Below are positions 35,271-47,870 of a stretch of DNA of 64,000 bases, piece by piece. The stretch is from positions 2,681,001-2,745,000 of the forward strand of contig NZ_CP091716.1 in assembly GCF_022009635.1 (NCBI RefSeq). The letters are read 5' to 3'. The position numbers and the translations under genes are program-made. The stretch is from Variovorax paradoxus. GTDB taxonomy: Bacteria; Pseudomonadota; Gammaproteobacteria; Burkholderiales; Burkholderiaceae_C. The notes beneath the pieces were generated by a model. That model saw only the letters and a program-made list of their open reading frames with translations. It searched no databases and was not told the origin of the DNA. How positions within the stretch are numbered: position 1 is the stretch's first letter; each line of letters begins with the position of its first letter.

Positions 35271-36653
35271 ATGAAACTCGTCAAATCGTTGATCGCGCCG
35301 ACGCTGGTTGCGTTGGGCCTCATAGCGGCGGGCAATGCCGCCGCGCAGGAGAAACTCACCGTCTGGTGGGTCAAGGGCTTCTACAAGGCGGAGGACGACG
35401 CTCTGTTCGCCGCCATCAAGAAGTTCGAGGAGAAGAACAAGAACGTCAAGATCGAGCTGTCGCAGTACCCGGTGCAGGACATGATCCCCAAGACCGTGTC
35501 CGCGCTCGACTCCGGCAGCCCGCCCGACGTGGCGTACGCCGACGTGTACGACTTCCAGGTCACCGGCAAGTGGGCCTACGACGGCAAGCTCGAGGACATC
35601 GGCAGCGTGCTCACGCCCATGAAGGACCGTTTCGCGCCCAACACGCTGGAGACCACGTACCTCTACAACGACCAGACCAAGGCCAAGGCGTACTACGCGT
35701 TCCCGATCAAGCAGCAGACGATGCACATCGAGTACTGGCGCGACATGCTGGCGGAGGCGGGCTTCAAGGAGTCGGACATTCCCACCGGCTGGAAGGACTA
35801 CTGGTCGTTCTGGTGCGACAAGGTGCAGCCCGCCAGCCGCAAGGAAAGCGGCAAGCGCACCTTCGGCATCGGCCAGCCGATGGGCGTGGATTCGAGCGAC
35901 GCCTTCTATTCGTTCCTGACCTTCATGGACGCCTACAACGTCAAGCTGGTGGACGACAACGGCAAGCTGCTGGTCGACGACCCGAAGGTGCGCACCGGCC
36001 TCATCGGCGCCATGACCGACTACACCGCGCCCTACACCAAGGGCTGCACGCCGCCTTCTTCCACCAGCTGGAAGGACCCGGACAACAACGTCGCGTTCCA
36101 CAACAAGACGACCGTGATGACGCACAACGCGACCATCTCCATCGCCGCCAAGTGGCTCGACGACTCGACCAACGCGTCGCTCACGCCGGAGCAGCGCGAG
36201 GAAGCGCGCAAGAACTACACCGAGCGCATCCGCACCGCGGGCTTCCCCAACAAGCCTGACGGCAGCAAGATGGTCTACCGCACGGCCGTGAAGACCGGCG
36301 TGGTGTTCAAGGACGCGAAGAACAAGGCGCGTGCCAAGGAGTTCGTGGCCTTCCTGCTGCAGGAAGAAAACCTCACGCCGTACGTCGAAGGATCGCTGGG
36401 CCGCTGGTTCCCGGTGACCAAGGCCGCGCAGCAGCGCGACTTCTGGAAGGCCGACCCGCATCGCCTGTCGGTCTACAACCAGTACGCAGCGGGCACCGTG
36501 ACCTTCGAGTTCACCAAGAACTACCGCTTCACCGTGCTGAACAACGAGAACGTGTGGGCCAAGGCCATGAGCCGCATCGTCACCGACAAGGTGCCGGTGG
36601 ACAAGGCGGTCGACGAAATGATCGCGCGCATCAAGACGGTGGCGGCGCAGTAA
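35271..36653 (+). CDS. Sugar ABC transporter substrate-binding protein (CUT1)
   Basis: 460-residue periplasmic solute-binding protein. Sec signal MKLVKSLIAPTLVALGLIAAGNAAAQ precedes the mature EKLTVWWVKGFYKAEDDALFAAIKKFEEKN, the typical start of the extracellular family-1 binding proteins. Further strings are DSGSPPDVAYADVYDF, YAFPIKQQTMHIEYWRDMLAEAGF and NNVAFHNKTTVMTHNATISIAAKW. First gene of the importer, 107 bp after the regulator. Sugar unknown; from the neighbouring catabolic genes a galactose, galactoside or related aldose is inferred. Confidence 0.9.
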   Translation: MKLVKSLIAPTLVALGLIAAGNAAAQEKLTVWWVKGFYKAEDDALFAAIKKFEEKNKNVKIELSQYPVQDMIPKTVSALDSGSPPDVAYADVYDFQVTGKWAYDGKLEDIGSVLTPMKDRFAPNTLETTYLYNDQTKAKAYYAFPIKQQTMHIEYWRDMLAEAGFKESDIPTGWKDYWSFWCDKVQPASRKESGKRTFGIGQPMGVDSSDAFYSFLTFMDAYNVKLVDDNGKLLVDDPKVRTGLIGAMTDYTAPYTKGCTPPSSTSWKDPDNNVAFHNKTTVMTHNATISIAAKWLDDSTNASLTPEQREEARKNYTERIRTAGFPNKPDGSKMVYRTAVKTGVVFKDAKNKARAKEFVAFLLQEENLTPYVEGSLGRWFPVTKAAQQRDFWKADPHRLSVYNQYAAGTVTFEFTKNYRFTVLNNENVWAKAMSRIVTDKVPVDKAVDEMIARIKTVAAQ

Positions 36654-36690
36654 GCGCGGCACTTTTGACGAACGCACAGCAGCCGACGCC

Positions 36691-37581
36691 ATGAGCTCGA
36701 CCGTCACCGCTTCCAACCCCGCCGCCGCGACCACCGCGGCACCTGTTGCCAACCCGGGTGCGCGTCATGCGCGCTGGCAGTTCTGGGGCGCGGTGATGGT
36801 CGTGCCCTACCTGCTGGTGTTCGTGGTGTTCGTGCTCTACCCGGTGGGGTACGGGCTCTGGCTCGCACGCCATCCGCAAAGCTACGTGAAGCTGGTCGAA
36901 GACCCGATCTTCTTTCGCTCCGTCATCAACACGGTCGTGTTCCTGATCGTGGCCATCAACGTCAAGATGCTGGTGGCGCTGGTGCTGTCGGGCTTCTTCG
37001 TCATCTCGCGCTGGTGGATCAAGATCGTTGCGGCGATCTTCATCCTGCCTTGGGCAATGCCGTCGATTCCCACCATCCTGTCGTTCCGCTTCATGCTCAA
37101 CCCCGAGTGGGGCGTGATCAACACCACCATCTTCCGCCTCACGGGCGCCGACGGCCCCAACTGGCTCAACGACCCGACGTTGGCGCTGGGCTTCGCGATG
37201 GTGGTCCATATCTGGAAGTCGCTGCCGTTCTGGACCCTGATCCTGGTGGCGGGGCGGCTGGCCATTCCCGGGGAGCAGTACGAGGCCGCGTCGGTCGACG
37301 GCGCTTCGTCGTGGCAGAAGTTCCGCTTCGTGAGCTGGCCCGCGCTCAAGACGCTCTACATCACCTCGCTCATCCTCTCGATGATCTGGACGCTGGGCGA
37401 CTTCAACAGCGTCTACCTGCTCACCGGTGGCGGCCCCGCCGACCTGACGCACGTGCTGGCCACGCTGGGCATTCGCTACCTGCGTCTGGACCAGGTCGAC
37501 CTGTCGATGGCATCCATCGTGGTGGCGCTGCCTTTGATACTGCCGCTCGTGTACTTCATGATGAAGAGGCTTTCGAAATGA
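36691..37581 (+). CDS. Sugar ABC transporter permease (MalF-like)
   Basis: 296-residue inner-membrane permease with six transmembrane segments (the first at [29 protein letters not shown]). The EAA loop for ATPase contact is [37 protein letters not shown]-terminal 30 residues are Ala/Thr-rich and cytoplasmic. It follows the binding protein by 37 bp and overlaps the next permease by four bases (ATGA). Confidence 0.92.
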   Translation: MSSTVTASNPAAATTAAPVANPGARHARWQFWGAVMVVPYLLVFVVFVLYPVGYGLWLARHPQSYVKLVEDPIFFRSVINTVVFLIVAINVKMLVALVLSGFFVISRWWIKIVAAIFILPWAMPSIPTILSFRFMLNPEWGVINTTIFRLTGADGPNWLNDPTLALGFAMVVHIWKSLPFWTLILVAGRLAIPGEQYEAASVDGASSWQKFRFVSWPALKTLYITSLILSMIWTLGDFNSVYLLTGGGPADLTHVLATLGIRYLRLDQVDLSMASIVVALPLILPLVYFMMKRLSK

Positions 37582-38429
37582 AACGCTGGACCCCGAAAGC
37601 CATAGCGACCGAGGCCAAGCTGCTGCTCATCGGTATCCCGGTGCTGCTGTGGACGCTGATCCCGGTCTATCACATGGCGTTGTTCGCCTTCTCGACCAAG
37701 GACTCGGCCACTTCCGGCCACCTGTGGCCGACCACGCCGACGCTGGCGAACTTCAACACGGTGTTCCACCAGAAGCACTTCTACCTGGACCACTTCTGGC
37801 TGCAGCTGTGGAACTCGCTGGTGATCGCGTTGTCGGTCGGCGCGATCACGCTGTTCGTGGCCACCACCGCCGCTTTCGCCATCAGCAGGCTCAGGGTGCG
37901 CGGCGGTCGCACGGTGATGAACCTGGCGCTGTTCACGTATTTCATTCCGGCGGCGTTCCTGGCCGTGCCCATGTACAAGACCATGGGCAACTACGGGCTG
38001 CTGAACAGCCAGTGGGCGCTCATCCTGGCGATGGTGACCATCGCGTCGCCGTACTGCATCTGGGTGCTCAAGCAGGCTTCGGACAAGCTGCCCTACGAGC
38101 TCGACGAAGCCGCGCGCATGGACGGCGCGTCGCCGCTGCAGCTGTTTCGCCTCGTGTACCTGCCGCTGATGGTGCCGTCGCTGGTGGCGGTGGGCACGTA
38201 TTCGCTGCTGCTGGCGTGGAACGAGTACCTCTATGCGTTCCTGCTGCTGTCCAACGACAAGAGCGTGACGCTGGCGGTGGCGCTCGGCAACTTCCTATCG
38301 GCCGACGACTCGCCGTGGGAACTGCTCATGGCCACCGGCCTCATCTATGCGCTGCCGCCCGCGGCGATCTACTACACCTTCAAGCGCTACATGGTGGGCG
38401 GCCTGACTGCCGGCGCCGTCAAGAGCTGA
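37578..38429 (+). CDS. Sugar ABC transporter permease (MalG-like)
   Basis: 283-residue inner-membrane permease with six transmembrane segments. The EAA loop is [33 protein letters not shown], the substrate-channel region [32 protein letters not shown]. Translation is coupled to the MalF-like gene by an ATGA overlap. Partner of the ATPase at 38453. Confidence 0.92.
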   Translation: MKRWTPKAIATEAKLLLIGIPVLLWTLIPVYHMALFAFSTKDSATSGHLWPTTPTLANFNTVFHQKHFYLDHFWLQLWNSLVIALSVGAITLFVATTAAFAISRLRVRGGRTVMNLALFTYFIPAAFLAVPMYKTMGNYGLLNSQWALILAMVTIASPYCIWVLKQASDKLPYELDEAARMDGASPLQLFRLVYLPLMVPSLVAVGTYSLLLAWNEYLYAFLLLSNDKSVTLAVALGNFLSADDSPWELLMATGLIYALPPAAIYYTFKRYMVGGLTAGAVKS

Positions 38430-38452
38430 ACGAACGACTCAGGGACAACACG

Positions 38453-39523
<1,071 letters not shown>

Positions 39524-39536
39524 GCGGCCCGCGCGC

Positions 39537-40577
39537 TCAGCTCGTGCGCAGCCGCAGCAGGGCGCGCACGAAACCGTGGTCGGAGCGCGAGCGGTCGCGC
39601 CCTTCGTGCAGGTGGTCGTTGAAGTAGTCGACGCGTCGCACGTCGCCCAGGCTGTGGCGGCTGCCGGCCACGAACTCCTCGCTCACCAGGATCTGGTCGA
39701 GCACTTCCGGAAAGCCCTGGTGGATGTGCGAGTAGGCCACGTCCTTCTTGAGCGCCGACTCGCCCTGCATCTCGTAGGCGTTGAACAGCGCCACGTCGCG
39801 CGCGGCCTTGTCGTAGGCCACGTCGGAGGTGGCGGCCACCAGTTGCGTGGTCACGCTGTGCGGGTTGTCGTTGAAGTCGCCCATCACCACCAGCGGCATG
39901 TTGGTGCCCTGCAGCAGGTCGATGACGATGCAGCGCAGGGCCGCGGCTTCCGCGCCGCGCATCAGCAGCGAGCGCAGGGAGGCCATCGCGCCGACCTTGC
40001 GGTCGTCGCGGTCCTCCAGATGGTTGCCCTGCGCATCCTGCAGGAACTTCGGCCGCTTGGACTTCAGGTGCGCCGTGAGCACATGCACCTGCTGGCCGTG
40101 CTTCATGCGCACCGTGGCCAAGAGGGGCGGGCGTTCGAAGCGGGTGTGCGCGCCCAGGCCCGGCACCTCGACGCCGAAGCCCGGCGGGAAGTCGACGAAG
40201 GAGCGGAGCTCGTCCACCTTGAGCCGCGTCGCGATGCCCACGCGCGGCGTGCCTTGCGCGCCCGGCCTGGCCGGCGTGCCGGCGGGGCTGCCGGGCGGCG
40301 GCGTGTTCTCGGCTCCGGGCGCCGAGACGAAGTCGTAGCGCAGGCCGCTGCGCGCGATGGCGGCTTTCAGCGCCGCTTCGTCCCACACTTCCTGCACCGC
40401 CAGCACGTCGGCATTGAGTGCATGGAAGCGCTCGCCGGTCCAGTCGATCTTGCGTTCGTACTCGCGCTCGGTGTAGGCGTCCTGGTTCTCGTAGTACGCG
40501 CGGTTCGGGTTCGCGAGGTTCAGGAGGTTGCAGGTGGCGACGAAGAGCGTGGCGTAGTTGGGCGGGATGTATTGCAT
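39537..40577 (-). CDS. Endonuclease/exonuclease/phosphatase family protein
   Basis: 346-residue EEP-fold hydrolase. The Mg-binding and catalytic residues lie in LFVATCNLLNLANPN (N), LAVQEVWDE (E), VHVLTAHLKSK (H), MPLVVMGDFNDNPHSV (D, N) and RSRSDHGFVRALL (D, H). Members cleave phosphodiesters or phosphomonoesters of nucleic acids or lipids; no signal peptide is seen, so it is cytosolic and the substrate is open. The ATG at 40577 (MQYIPPN) is preferred to 40634. Convergent with ugpC. Confidence 0.87.
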   Translation of the reverse strand: MQYIPPNYATLFVATCNLLNLANPNRAYYENQDAYTEREYERKIDWTGERFHALNADVLAVQEVWDEAALKAAIARSGLRYDFVSAPGAENTPPPGSPAGTPARPGAQGTPRVGIATRLKVDELRSFVDFPPGFGVEVPGLGAHTRFERPPLLATVRMKHGQQVHVLTAHLKSKRPKFLQDAQGNHLEDRDDRKVGAMASLRSLLMRGAEAAALRCIVIDLLQGTNMPLVVMGDFNDNPHSVTTQLVAATSDVAYDKAARDVALFNAYEMQGESALKKDVAYSHIHQGFPEVLDQILVSEEFVAGSRHSLGDVRRVDYFNDHLHEGRDRSRSDHGFVRALLRLRTS

Positions 40578-40621
40578 GGCGCAACAATTGTGGCCCGAGC
40601 CGGGCAGCGCCATGCCGGCAA

Positions 40622-40646
40622 CGAAAAAGGGCACCGAAGTGCCCTT
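40622..40646 (-). terminator. Rho-independent terminator downstream of rhlE
   Basis: Minus-strand AAGGGCAC-TTCG-GTGCCCTT stem (8 bp, UUCG tetraloop) followed by a T-run (TTTTTCG), about 50 bp past the rhlE stop at 40695. Correct orientation for rhlE. Confidence 0.8.
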
Positions 40647-40694
40647 GATCAGGTTCCGGGCAGGCGTATGTGCTGCCCGGATGCGTCGTGCGCT

Positions 40695-42500
40695 TCAGCG
40701 ACCGAACGAACGGCCACCGCCGCCGCCGGAGCGGCCACCACCACCGCCGTAGCCGCCGCCACCACCCGAGCGGCCACCGCCGCCCGAACGGTTGCCGCCG
40801 CCGTAGCCGCCGCCACCGCCGCCCGGACGTCCACGCCCGCGGCCGCCACCCATGTGGTCGACGCTGGTGCGCAACGGATCCGGCTGGCCCGCGCCGCCGC
40901 CGACTGCTTCGGCACGCAGGTGCGCGACCTGGTTGGCTTGCGTGGGACTGTGGCTGTTGCCGTGATGGCGCGGCTGGCGCTCGTCATGCGGCTGATGGGC
41001 TTGCTGGTGCGGTGCATGGTGCGGCGCGCGTGCCGGACCCTGCGGGCCGCGGCCTTGCGGTGCGCGAGCACCACCGCCGCCAGGACCGCGCGGGCCTTGA
41101 CCCTGGCCCTGGCCGCCGCCATTGGCGCCGCGGCCTTGACCGCCGCCCTGGCCACCGCCGCGGCGCTGACCGCCTCCATTGCCGCCGCCACCGCCGTTGC
41201 CGCCACCCTGGCCGGCCTTGTTCTCGCGGATGCGTTGCAGCATCTCGGTGCGGGCGGCCTTGGCGGCAGCCTGCATCACGTCGCGGCTCGGCGGACGGCC
41301 GGCGCCGCCCCAGATCGTCTGGCGACCCATGGCGATGGGTTCGGCGCGTTCGCCTTCTTCAGGACCGAAGCCCTCGACGATCTGCACGGGAATCGTCTGC
41401 TTGGTGAAGCGCTCGATTTCCTGCATGAAGCCTTCTTCGTCCAGGCACACGAAGCTCACGGCCTCGCCGCTCGAGCCGGCGCGGCCGGTACGGCCGATGC
41501 GGTGCACGTAGTCTTCGCTGACGTTCGGAATTTCGTAGTTCACGACGTGCGGCAGCTCGTCGATGTCGATGCCGCGGGCCGCGATGTCGGTGGCCACCAG
41601 TGCGCGGATATCGCCGCTCTTGAAGCCGGCCAGCGCCTGCGTGCGGGCGCTCTGGCTCTTGTTGCCGTGCAGCGCCATCGCCTCGATGCCGTTCTTGGTG
41701 AGGAATTCGGCCACGCTGTTGGCGCCGAACTTGGTGCGCGTGAACACGAGCACCTGGCTCCACTTGTTCTCGTTGATGATGTGCGCGAGCAGCGCCTTCT
41801 TCTTGCCGCGGCCCACGGGGTGGATCACCTGGGTGATGCGCTGCACCGTGGTGTTGCGCGGCGTGACCTGGATGCTCTGCGGGTTCTTCAGTAGCGTGGA
41901 GGCCAGGTCGCGGATGTCGTCGCTGAAGGTGGCCGAGAACAGCAGGCTCTGCTTTTCCTTGGGCACCAGCGCCAGGATCTTCTTCACGTCGTGGATGAAG
42001 CCCATGTCGAGCATGCGGTCGGCTTCGTCCAGGATCAGCATCTGGACCTGGCTCAGGTCGAGCATGCCTTGCTGCTGCAGGTCGAGCAGGCGGCCCGGGG
42101 TGGCCACGAGGATGTCGACGCCCTTCTTGAGCTTGCTGATCTGCGGGTTCATGCCGACGCCGCCGAAGATCACGGTCGAGTCGAGCTGCAGGTACTTGCC
42201 GTAGGTGCGCACCGACTCTTCGACCTGGGCCGCGAGTTCGCGGGTGGGGGTCAGCACGAGGGCGCGGATGCCGGTGCCGCCGAACTTGTTGGTGGCGCTG
42301 CGGCTCATGCTGAGCTTGTGCAGCATGGGCAGCGTAAAGGCCGCGGTCTTGCCGGTGCCGGTCTGGGCGCCGCCGAGCAGGTCGTGGCCGTCGAGGACGG
42401 CGGGGATGGCTTGCGCCTGGATGGGGGTCGGGGTGTCGTAACCGTGCTCGTGCACAGCCTTCAAGATGGCGGGAGCCAGCTTCAGTTCATCAAAATTCAT
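40695..42500 (-). CDS. rhlE: DEAD-box ATP-dependent RNA helicase RhlE
   Basis: 601-residue DEAD-box helicase remodelling RNA in ribosome assembly and mRNA decay. Core motifs: Q-motif in [11 protein letters not shown], motif I AQTGTGKT, Ia [31 protein letters not shown] and [12 protein letters not shown]. The C-terminal third (about 190 residues) is a low-complexity Gly/Arg/Gln-rich tail with His-rich and RGG-like repeats ([19 protein letters not shown]), expected to bind RNA unspecifically and drive condensate formation or cold tolerance. The ATG at 42500 fits; a 302-bp spacer separates it from divergent ettA. Confidence 0.95.
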   Translation of the reverse strand: MNFDELKLAPAILKAVHEHGYDTPTPIQAQAIPAVLDGHDLLGGAQTGTGKTAAFTLPMLHKLSMSRSATNKFGGTGIRALVLTPTRELAAQVEESVRTYGKYLQLDSTVIFGGVGMNPQISKLKKGVDILVATPGRLLDLQQQGMLDLSQVQMLILDEADRMLDMGFIHDVKKILALVPKEKQSLLFSATFSDDIRDLASTLLKNPQSIQVTPRNTTVQRITQVIHPVGRGKKKALLAHIINENKWSQVLVFTRTKFGANSVAEFLTKNGIEAMALHGNKSQSARTQALAGFKSGDIRALVATDIAARGIDIDELPHVVNYEIPNVSEDYVHRIGRTGRAGSSGEAVSFVCLDEEGFMQEIERFTKQTIPVQIVEGFGPEEGERAEPIAMGRQTIWGGAGRPPSRDVMQAAAKAARTEMLQRIRENKAGQGGGNGGGGGNGGGQRRGGGQGGGQGRGANGGGQGQGQGPRGPGGGGARAPQGRGPQGPARAPHHAPHQQAHQPHDERQPRHHGNSHSPTQANQVAHLRAEAVGGGAGQPDPLRTSVDHMGGGRGRGRPGGGGGGYGGGNRSGGGGRSGGGGGYGGGGGRSGGGGGRSFGR

Positions 42501-42802
42501 TGGAAACAATAAGCGCCATACACGGCGCAGTGGCATCGGCCCGCTTGGCGTCTTGTTGACGCCGAGCCAGTCAAGGCAGATGAAGGTCAGGGGTGGGAGC
42601 CGGAAAGTCCGCCCTCGCAAAAGGGTTGTTGGATTGGAGCTTTCTTCGTCCCCGGCAGAGAGCCGGTGTTGCGGGCAACTGGACCCGGCAACGGTGACTA
42701 TTGTCGCATGAGTCGATAATCGGTGGTTTGCCGCGCCCGAATGCTCCTTTCTGGCGCCCGCGCTTTTCCCCGAATCTTTGTACCCAAGGTAACTACTCCC
42801 AG
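42501..42802. other. Divergent spacer between rhlE and ettA
   Basis: 302 bp without a convincing gene. It probably holds both promoters and a long rhlE 5' leader; cold-regulated helicase mRNAs often have one, but no specific structure is clear to me. On the ettA side, CTTTGTACCCAAGGTAACTACTCCCAG precedes the ATG at 42803, with AAGG about 14 bases upstream as a weak ribosome site. Confidence 0.45.
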
Positions 42803-44464
<1,662 letters not shown>

Positions 44465-44493
44465 TCCTCAGGCCGATCCATTCGGCTACGACC

Positions 44494-44530
44494 AAAGCGC
44501 GCGGTTTCGAAAGGGGCCGCGCGCTTTTTT
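44494..44530 (+). terminator. Rho-independent terminator after ettA
   Basis: AAGCGCGCGG...CCGCGCGCTT stem of about 10 bp with a 12-base loop and six following T, 30 bp after the ettA stop. Facing the convergent pabBC fragment it can also serve the other strand, as an A-run lies on that side. Confidence 0.75.
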
Positions 44531-44550
44531 CATCGTGCGCCGTTGCCGAA

Positions 44551-45916
44551 CTATTCTTGAGGAAGCCGCAGCTCGGCGTCGATCCAGCCGCGCAGGCTGT
44601 TCACGAAGGCCATTGCCTGCACGCGCGGCAGATCGTCCAGCCGCACGACCGCTTCCGCGAGCTGACCGCTGCGCAGGCGCATGGCGCGGCCGATGCCGCC
44701 CAGCAGGCCGCAGTGCAACGGCGGCGTGACCCAGCGGCCGTCCAGCAGCAGCGCGATGTTGCCGCGCGTGCATTCGGTGATCTCGCCTTCGCGGTTCCAG
44801 AGCAGCGTGTCGAACACACCCGGCGCGGTGGGCGCGAAGGCTTCGTAGTGGGCGCGGCGGGTGGTCTTGAAGCGGGTGAAGTCGCTGCCCGATTCGTCGA
44901 ACGCACGGTCCGCTAGCTGCAGCCGCACGCGCGCGGGCGGTGCTTCCATCGCGAAGGCCTCGGCGCGGGGCGTGCCGCGAGCATCGAGCAGCAGGCGCAC
45001 GCGCCATGCGCCGCTGGTGTGCCGGCCCTGAAGGCGATGCAGGCACTCGGCGACGAGCGCTTCGTTCCACGCATAGTCGAAATGCCGGGCGGCATTTGCC
45101 ATGCGGTCGAGGTGCGCCGCTGCATCGCGCAGTTCGCCGTCCACCAGCGCCAGCGTCTCGAGCAGATCGAAAGGCGGCCGCTCGTCGCGCAGCGTGGGCG
45201 ACAGAAAGGCGCGCTTGTGCCGCCATTCTTCCCATTCGGCATCGGCCTGTGCATCGGCGGTGATGCCGCTTCCGATGCCGCAACGCGCCTCGTTGCCGCG
45301 CAGCGTCACCGTGCGGATCGGTACGTTGAAGGTGGCGTGGCCGCCGGGCCGCACCACGCCGACCGCGCCGCAATACACGCCGCGCGCCTCGGGCTCCAAC
45401 TCTCGGATCAGCCGCATCGCGCTGACCTTGGGCGCCCCGGTGATCGAGCCGCAGGGGAACAGCGCAGCGAACACATCGGCCAGCGAGGTGCCGTCGCGCA
45501 CCAGCGCCTCGACATCCGAGGTCATCTGCCACACGGTAGGCAGCGCTTCGGTATGAAAAAGCCGCGGCACGCGCACCGAAAAAGGCCGGGCCACGCGCGA
45601 CAGGTCGTTGCGGATCAGGTCCACGATCATCACGTTCTCGGCCCGCTCCTTGGGCACCGTGCGCAGCCGCAGGGCGTGTGCGTCGTCTTCCGCCGGGGTG
45701 GCGCCGCGCGGCGCCGTGCCCTTCATCGGGCGCGCGAGGATGCGCTCGCCTTGCCAGTCGAAGAACAGCTCGGGCGAGACCGACAGCACCTGCTCTTCGC
45801 CGCTGTCGATGAAGGCGGTGTAGCCACCGGGTTGCGCTTGCCGCAGCGCAAGGAACCATTCGCGCGCATCGCCCTGGAAGCCGGCGCGCAGCGCGGCCGT
45901 GTAGTTGACCTGATAA
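44551..45916 (-). pseudogene. pabB: pabB-pabC fusion, 3' fragment (aminodeoxychorismate synthase component I C-terminal part plus lyase domain)
   Basis: C-terminal part of a fused PabB-PabC, separated from its N-terminus by the IS at 45917-47864. It holds nearly all the chorismate-binding domain: YQVNYTAALRAGFQG, FFDWQGERILARPMKGTAPRG, VMIVDLIRNDLSRVA, LPTVWQMTSDVEALV, GSITGAPKVSAMRLIRELEPEARGVYCGAVG and FNVPIRTVTL. The lyase-like domain follows (FKTTRRAHYEAFAPTAPG with the likely PLP Lys, LLWNREGEITECTRGNIAL, GLLGGIGRAMRLR). Intact, the enzyme makes p-aminobenzoate for folate. In the present state the fragment could only start inside the IS end, where TTG-GTG codons at 45933-45928 are in frame. 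Confidence 0.9.
45911..45916 (+). repeat. Target-site duplication (left), TGATAA
   Basis: Six-base direct repeat TGATAA flanking the IS; the right copy is at 47865-47870. Both abut the outermost base of the terminal inverted repeats. Confidence 0.9.
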
Positions 45917-45933
45917 CCCGAGTTCGACACCAA
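45917..45933 (+). repeat. IS terminal inverted repeat, left
   Basis: CCCGAGTTCGACACCAA, perfect reverse complement of 47848-47864; similarity continues imperfectly for about six more bases. Confidence 0.9.
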
Positions 45934-45937
45934 CCGC

Positions 45938-45959
45938 GCTAAGTGCTTGATTTGTATGG
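45938..45959 (+). repeat. Subterminal direct repeat of the IS, left copy
   Basis: 22 bp beginning GCTAAGTGCTTGATTTG, matching 47793-47814 at 20 of 22 positions in the same orientation, five bases inside the left inverted repeat. Confidence 0.8.
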
Positions 45960-45979
45960 GCCAAGACTCTCGGCTGCCA

Positions 45980-47707
45980 CTACAGCAGGCTCAATTGGGT
46001 GTCTTGCTGGGGTTTTTTGATCTTCAGTGCGGCCAGCACATCGGTCTGGCGTTGGACGATGGAAGAGACGCCCGCAATGGGCGCGGCATTGTTGATGCTC
46101 ACACGGTGGCGCTGAATTCGCCGCAAGTCCGCCAGGGCAGCCTCCGGTGACAAATCGCTGCCACTCATCTTCAGGCGCTGGCGCATCACGCGGTACAGGA
46201 TCAGGGCCAGCATGCAAATGCTCGCATGCGCCTTGATGCGCTCGGGCAGGCGGTGGAACACCGGCGCAATCTCGATCTCCGACTTCAGCACCCGAAATCC
46301 CCGTTCGATGTCTGCCAGTGCCTTGTAGCGCTGCACCACCTCTTTGGGTGTCAAGTCCGCCACGTTGGTCACCAGCAGCAGCTTGCCATCCATCGCCTGG
46401 GCGCGGGCCAGAGCTGCCTGGTCGATGTCATACGTGAACAGATCGGCATGCAAATCGACCTTGATGATGCGCTTGAGGTGCGCCTCGCTCACCTCATGGA
46501 AGAAGCGTGCCGTCACACCCGCATCAGACAGCTTTCTACCCCGGTGTGCCTTGCCTGCATCTTGCGAATCGAGCTTGCCCACCAGCTGGTCGGCGCGCTG
46601 GCGCAATTGGTCAATGCGCGCCTGACGACTGGCAGTCTGCTCGGCCGCCTGCTGCGGGTTATGGGCCGCCACCAGACGAAGACCCTGCCATTGCGCCTCA
46701 TCGATAGTCTCTTCTGTCGTTTCTTGCTCTGATGCGCGGGCTCGGGCTCGGGCGTTGATCGGCTCCAGTATGTCTGCGAACTCGCCATAGCGCCGCCCCG
46801 GCACTGCCAGGATGAACTCCAGCGCTTGATCGGTTGATCCGCTGGCCCCACCCGACAAGCGCAACTCGGACAAGGCCTCTATGTTGTCCAGCGAAAGCAG
46901 CCCACGGTCAGCCACCACCACCAGGCGGCGGATGTGCGGGTAACGCGCCATCACCTTCTTCAAGGTCGGCTCCAACGTCGGTGCCTCGGCTGTGTTGCCC
47001 GCAAACACCTCGTGATAGATAGGCATGCCGTCGGCTGTTTGCACCACGCCGAGCATGAATTGGCGCACCACCATGCCTTCCTTGGACATCCCATAGCGGC
47101 GCACGTCACCCTCTTGCTGGCTCAGTCCTTGGGCGCGGATGGTGGTCAGGTCGTAGAACACCACCGACAGATCCTCATCAATCAGCGGGCGCAAAAGGCC
47201 CGCCACGCATTCATCCACCGCGTCCTGGTGGTCCATGAGCGCATCCATGCTGCGCAGCAGTTGCTGGTGGGTGAGTGCCTCTGCATCGATACCCGGCATG
47301 CTGACGGTTTGCAGCCAGCGCAGCACCCCGAGCTTGGAGTCGGGGTCGCACAGCCGGTTAAAGACCATCACCCGCAGGGCATGCTCGATGGGGTTGGTAA
47401 AGCGTGCGCGGCGAAAGACAGCAGCCAAGCCATCGAAACCCAACTCGTGCCAGAGTTGATCCAGCGCCCAGACATCGCCCAGGGCCAGTGCGGATTCAAA
47501 ACGCACCTGGGGAACGGATGTCTCACTCAGTGAGCGACCCTTGGCGCGAAGCAGACCGCCCAGCAGTGAGTCGACTTGTCCATCTGTTTCGTCCACCCGC
47601 CCGATGGTGGCCAGCGTGCGCTGGCGGGGTTTGCCGTGTTCGTCTCGGAAGGACTCCACCAACTGGGCGTAGGTGTGGCCGCCTGAGCGGGTGAGCTTGA
47701 TGAACAT
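45980..47707 (-). CDS. IS1634 family transposase
   Basis: 575-residue DDE transposase. The ATG at 47707 gives MFIKLTRSGGHTYAQLVESFRDEHGKPRQRTLATIGR, the usual N-terminus of this group. The catalytic Asp residues are expected at VVFYDLTTIRAQG and VVVADRGLLSLDNIEAL, and the catalytic Glu in DIERGFRVLKSEIEIAPVFHRLPERIKAHASICMLAL (Y-rich IS4-type C1 region). No frameshift or stop, so it is probably active. A longer ATG at 47755 lies in the IS leader and adds no family sequence. Confidence 0.94.
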   Translation of the reverse strand: MFIKLTRSGGHTYAQLVESFRDEHGKPRQRTLATIGRVDETDGQVDSLLGGLLRAKGRSLSETSVPQVRFESALALGDVWALDQLWHELGFDGLAAVFRRARFTNPIEHALRVMVFNRLCDPDSKLGVLRWLQTVSMPGIDAEALTHQQLLRSMDALMDHQDAVDECVAGLLRPLIDEDLSVVFYDLTTIRAQGLSQQEGDVRRYGMSKEGMVVRQFMLGVVQTADGMPIYHEVFAGNTAEAPTLEPTLKKVMARYPHIRRLVVVADRGLLSLDNIEALSELRLSGGASGSTDQALEFILAVPGRRYGEFADILEPINARARARASEQETTEETIDEAQWQGLRLVAAHNPQQAAEQTASRQARIDQLRQRADQLVGKLDSQDAGKAHRGRKLSDAGVTARFFHEVSEAHLKRIIKVDLHADLFTYDIDQAALARAQAMDGKLLLVTNVADLTPKEVVQRYKALADIERGFRVLKSEIEIAPVFHRLPERIKAHASICMLALILYRVMRQRLKMSGSDLSPEAALADLRRIQRHRVSINNAAPIAGVSSIVQRQTDVLAALKIKKPQQDTQLSLL

Positions 47708-47792
47708 AGAAGAAGTGTAGCAAAAAAATACGGGCAATTGCCAACACATCAGCAATAAAACATTGCCACTACATAAAAATCAAAACGCCTCA

Positions 47793-47814
47793 GCTAAGTG
47801 CTTGATTCATATGG
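47793..47814 (+). repeat. Subterminal direct repeat of the IS, right copy
   Basis: 22 bp beginning GCTAAGTGCTTGATTCA, direct partner of 45938-45959; here it lies 33 bases inside the right inverted repeat, so spacing at the two ends differs. Confidence 0.8.
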
Positions 47815-47847
47815 CACCGGTCCGCGAAAACATCGGAAAACGGCGGT

Positions 47848-47864
47848 TTGGTGTCGAACTCGGG
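47848..47864 (-). repeat. IS terminal inverted repeat, right
   Basis: TTGGTGTCGAACTCGGG on the plus strand, perfect reverse complement of the left end. Confidence 0.9.
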
Positions 47865-47870
47865 TGATAA
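47865..47870 (+). repeat. Target-site duplication (right), TGATAA
   Basis: Right copy of the 6-bp duplication, directly next to the right inverted repeat. Confidence 0.9.

Larger units (their letters stand above)
45917..47864 (-). mobile_element. Insertion sequence of the IS1634/IS4-like group, 1,948 bp, complete
   Basis: Element with perfect 17-bp terminal inverted repeats: CCCGAGTTCGACACCAA at 45917-45933 and its reverse complement at 47848-47864. A 6-bp target duplication TGATAA lies on each side. One transposase ORF, 575 residues on the minus strand, fills most of it. Inside the ends lie 22-bp direct (not inverted) near-repeats, GCTAAGTGCTTGATT..., at 45938-45959 and 47793-47814, differing at two bases. 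Base composition is visibly lower in GC than the host genes. It interrupts the pabB-pabC gene. The intact ends, duplication and ORF indicate a recent insertion. Confidence 0.93.
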
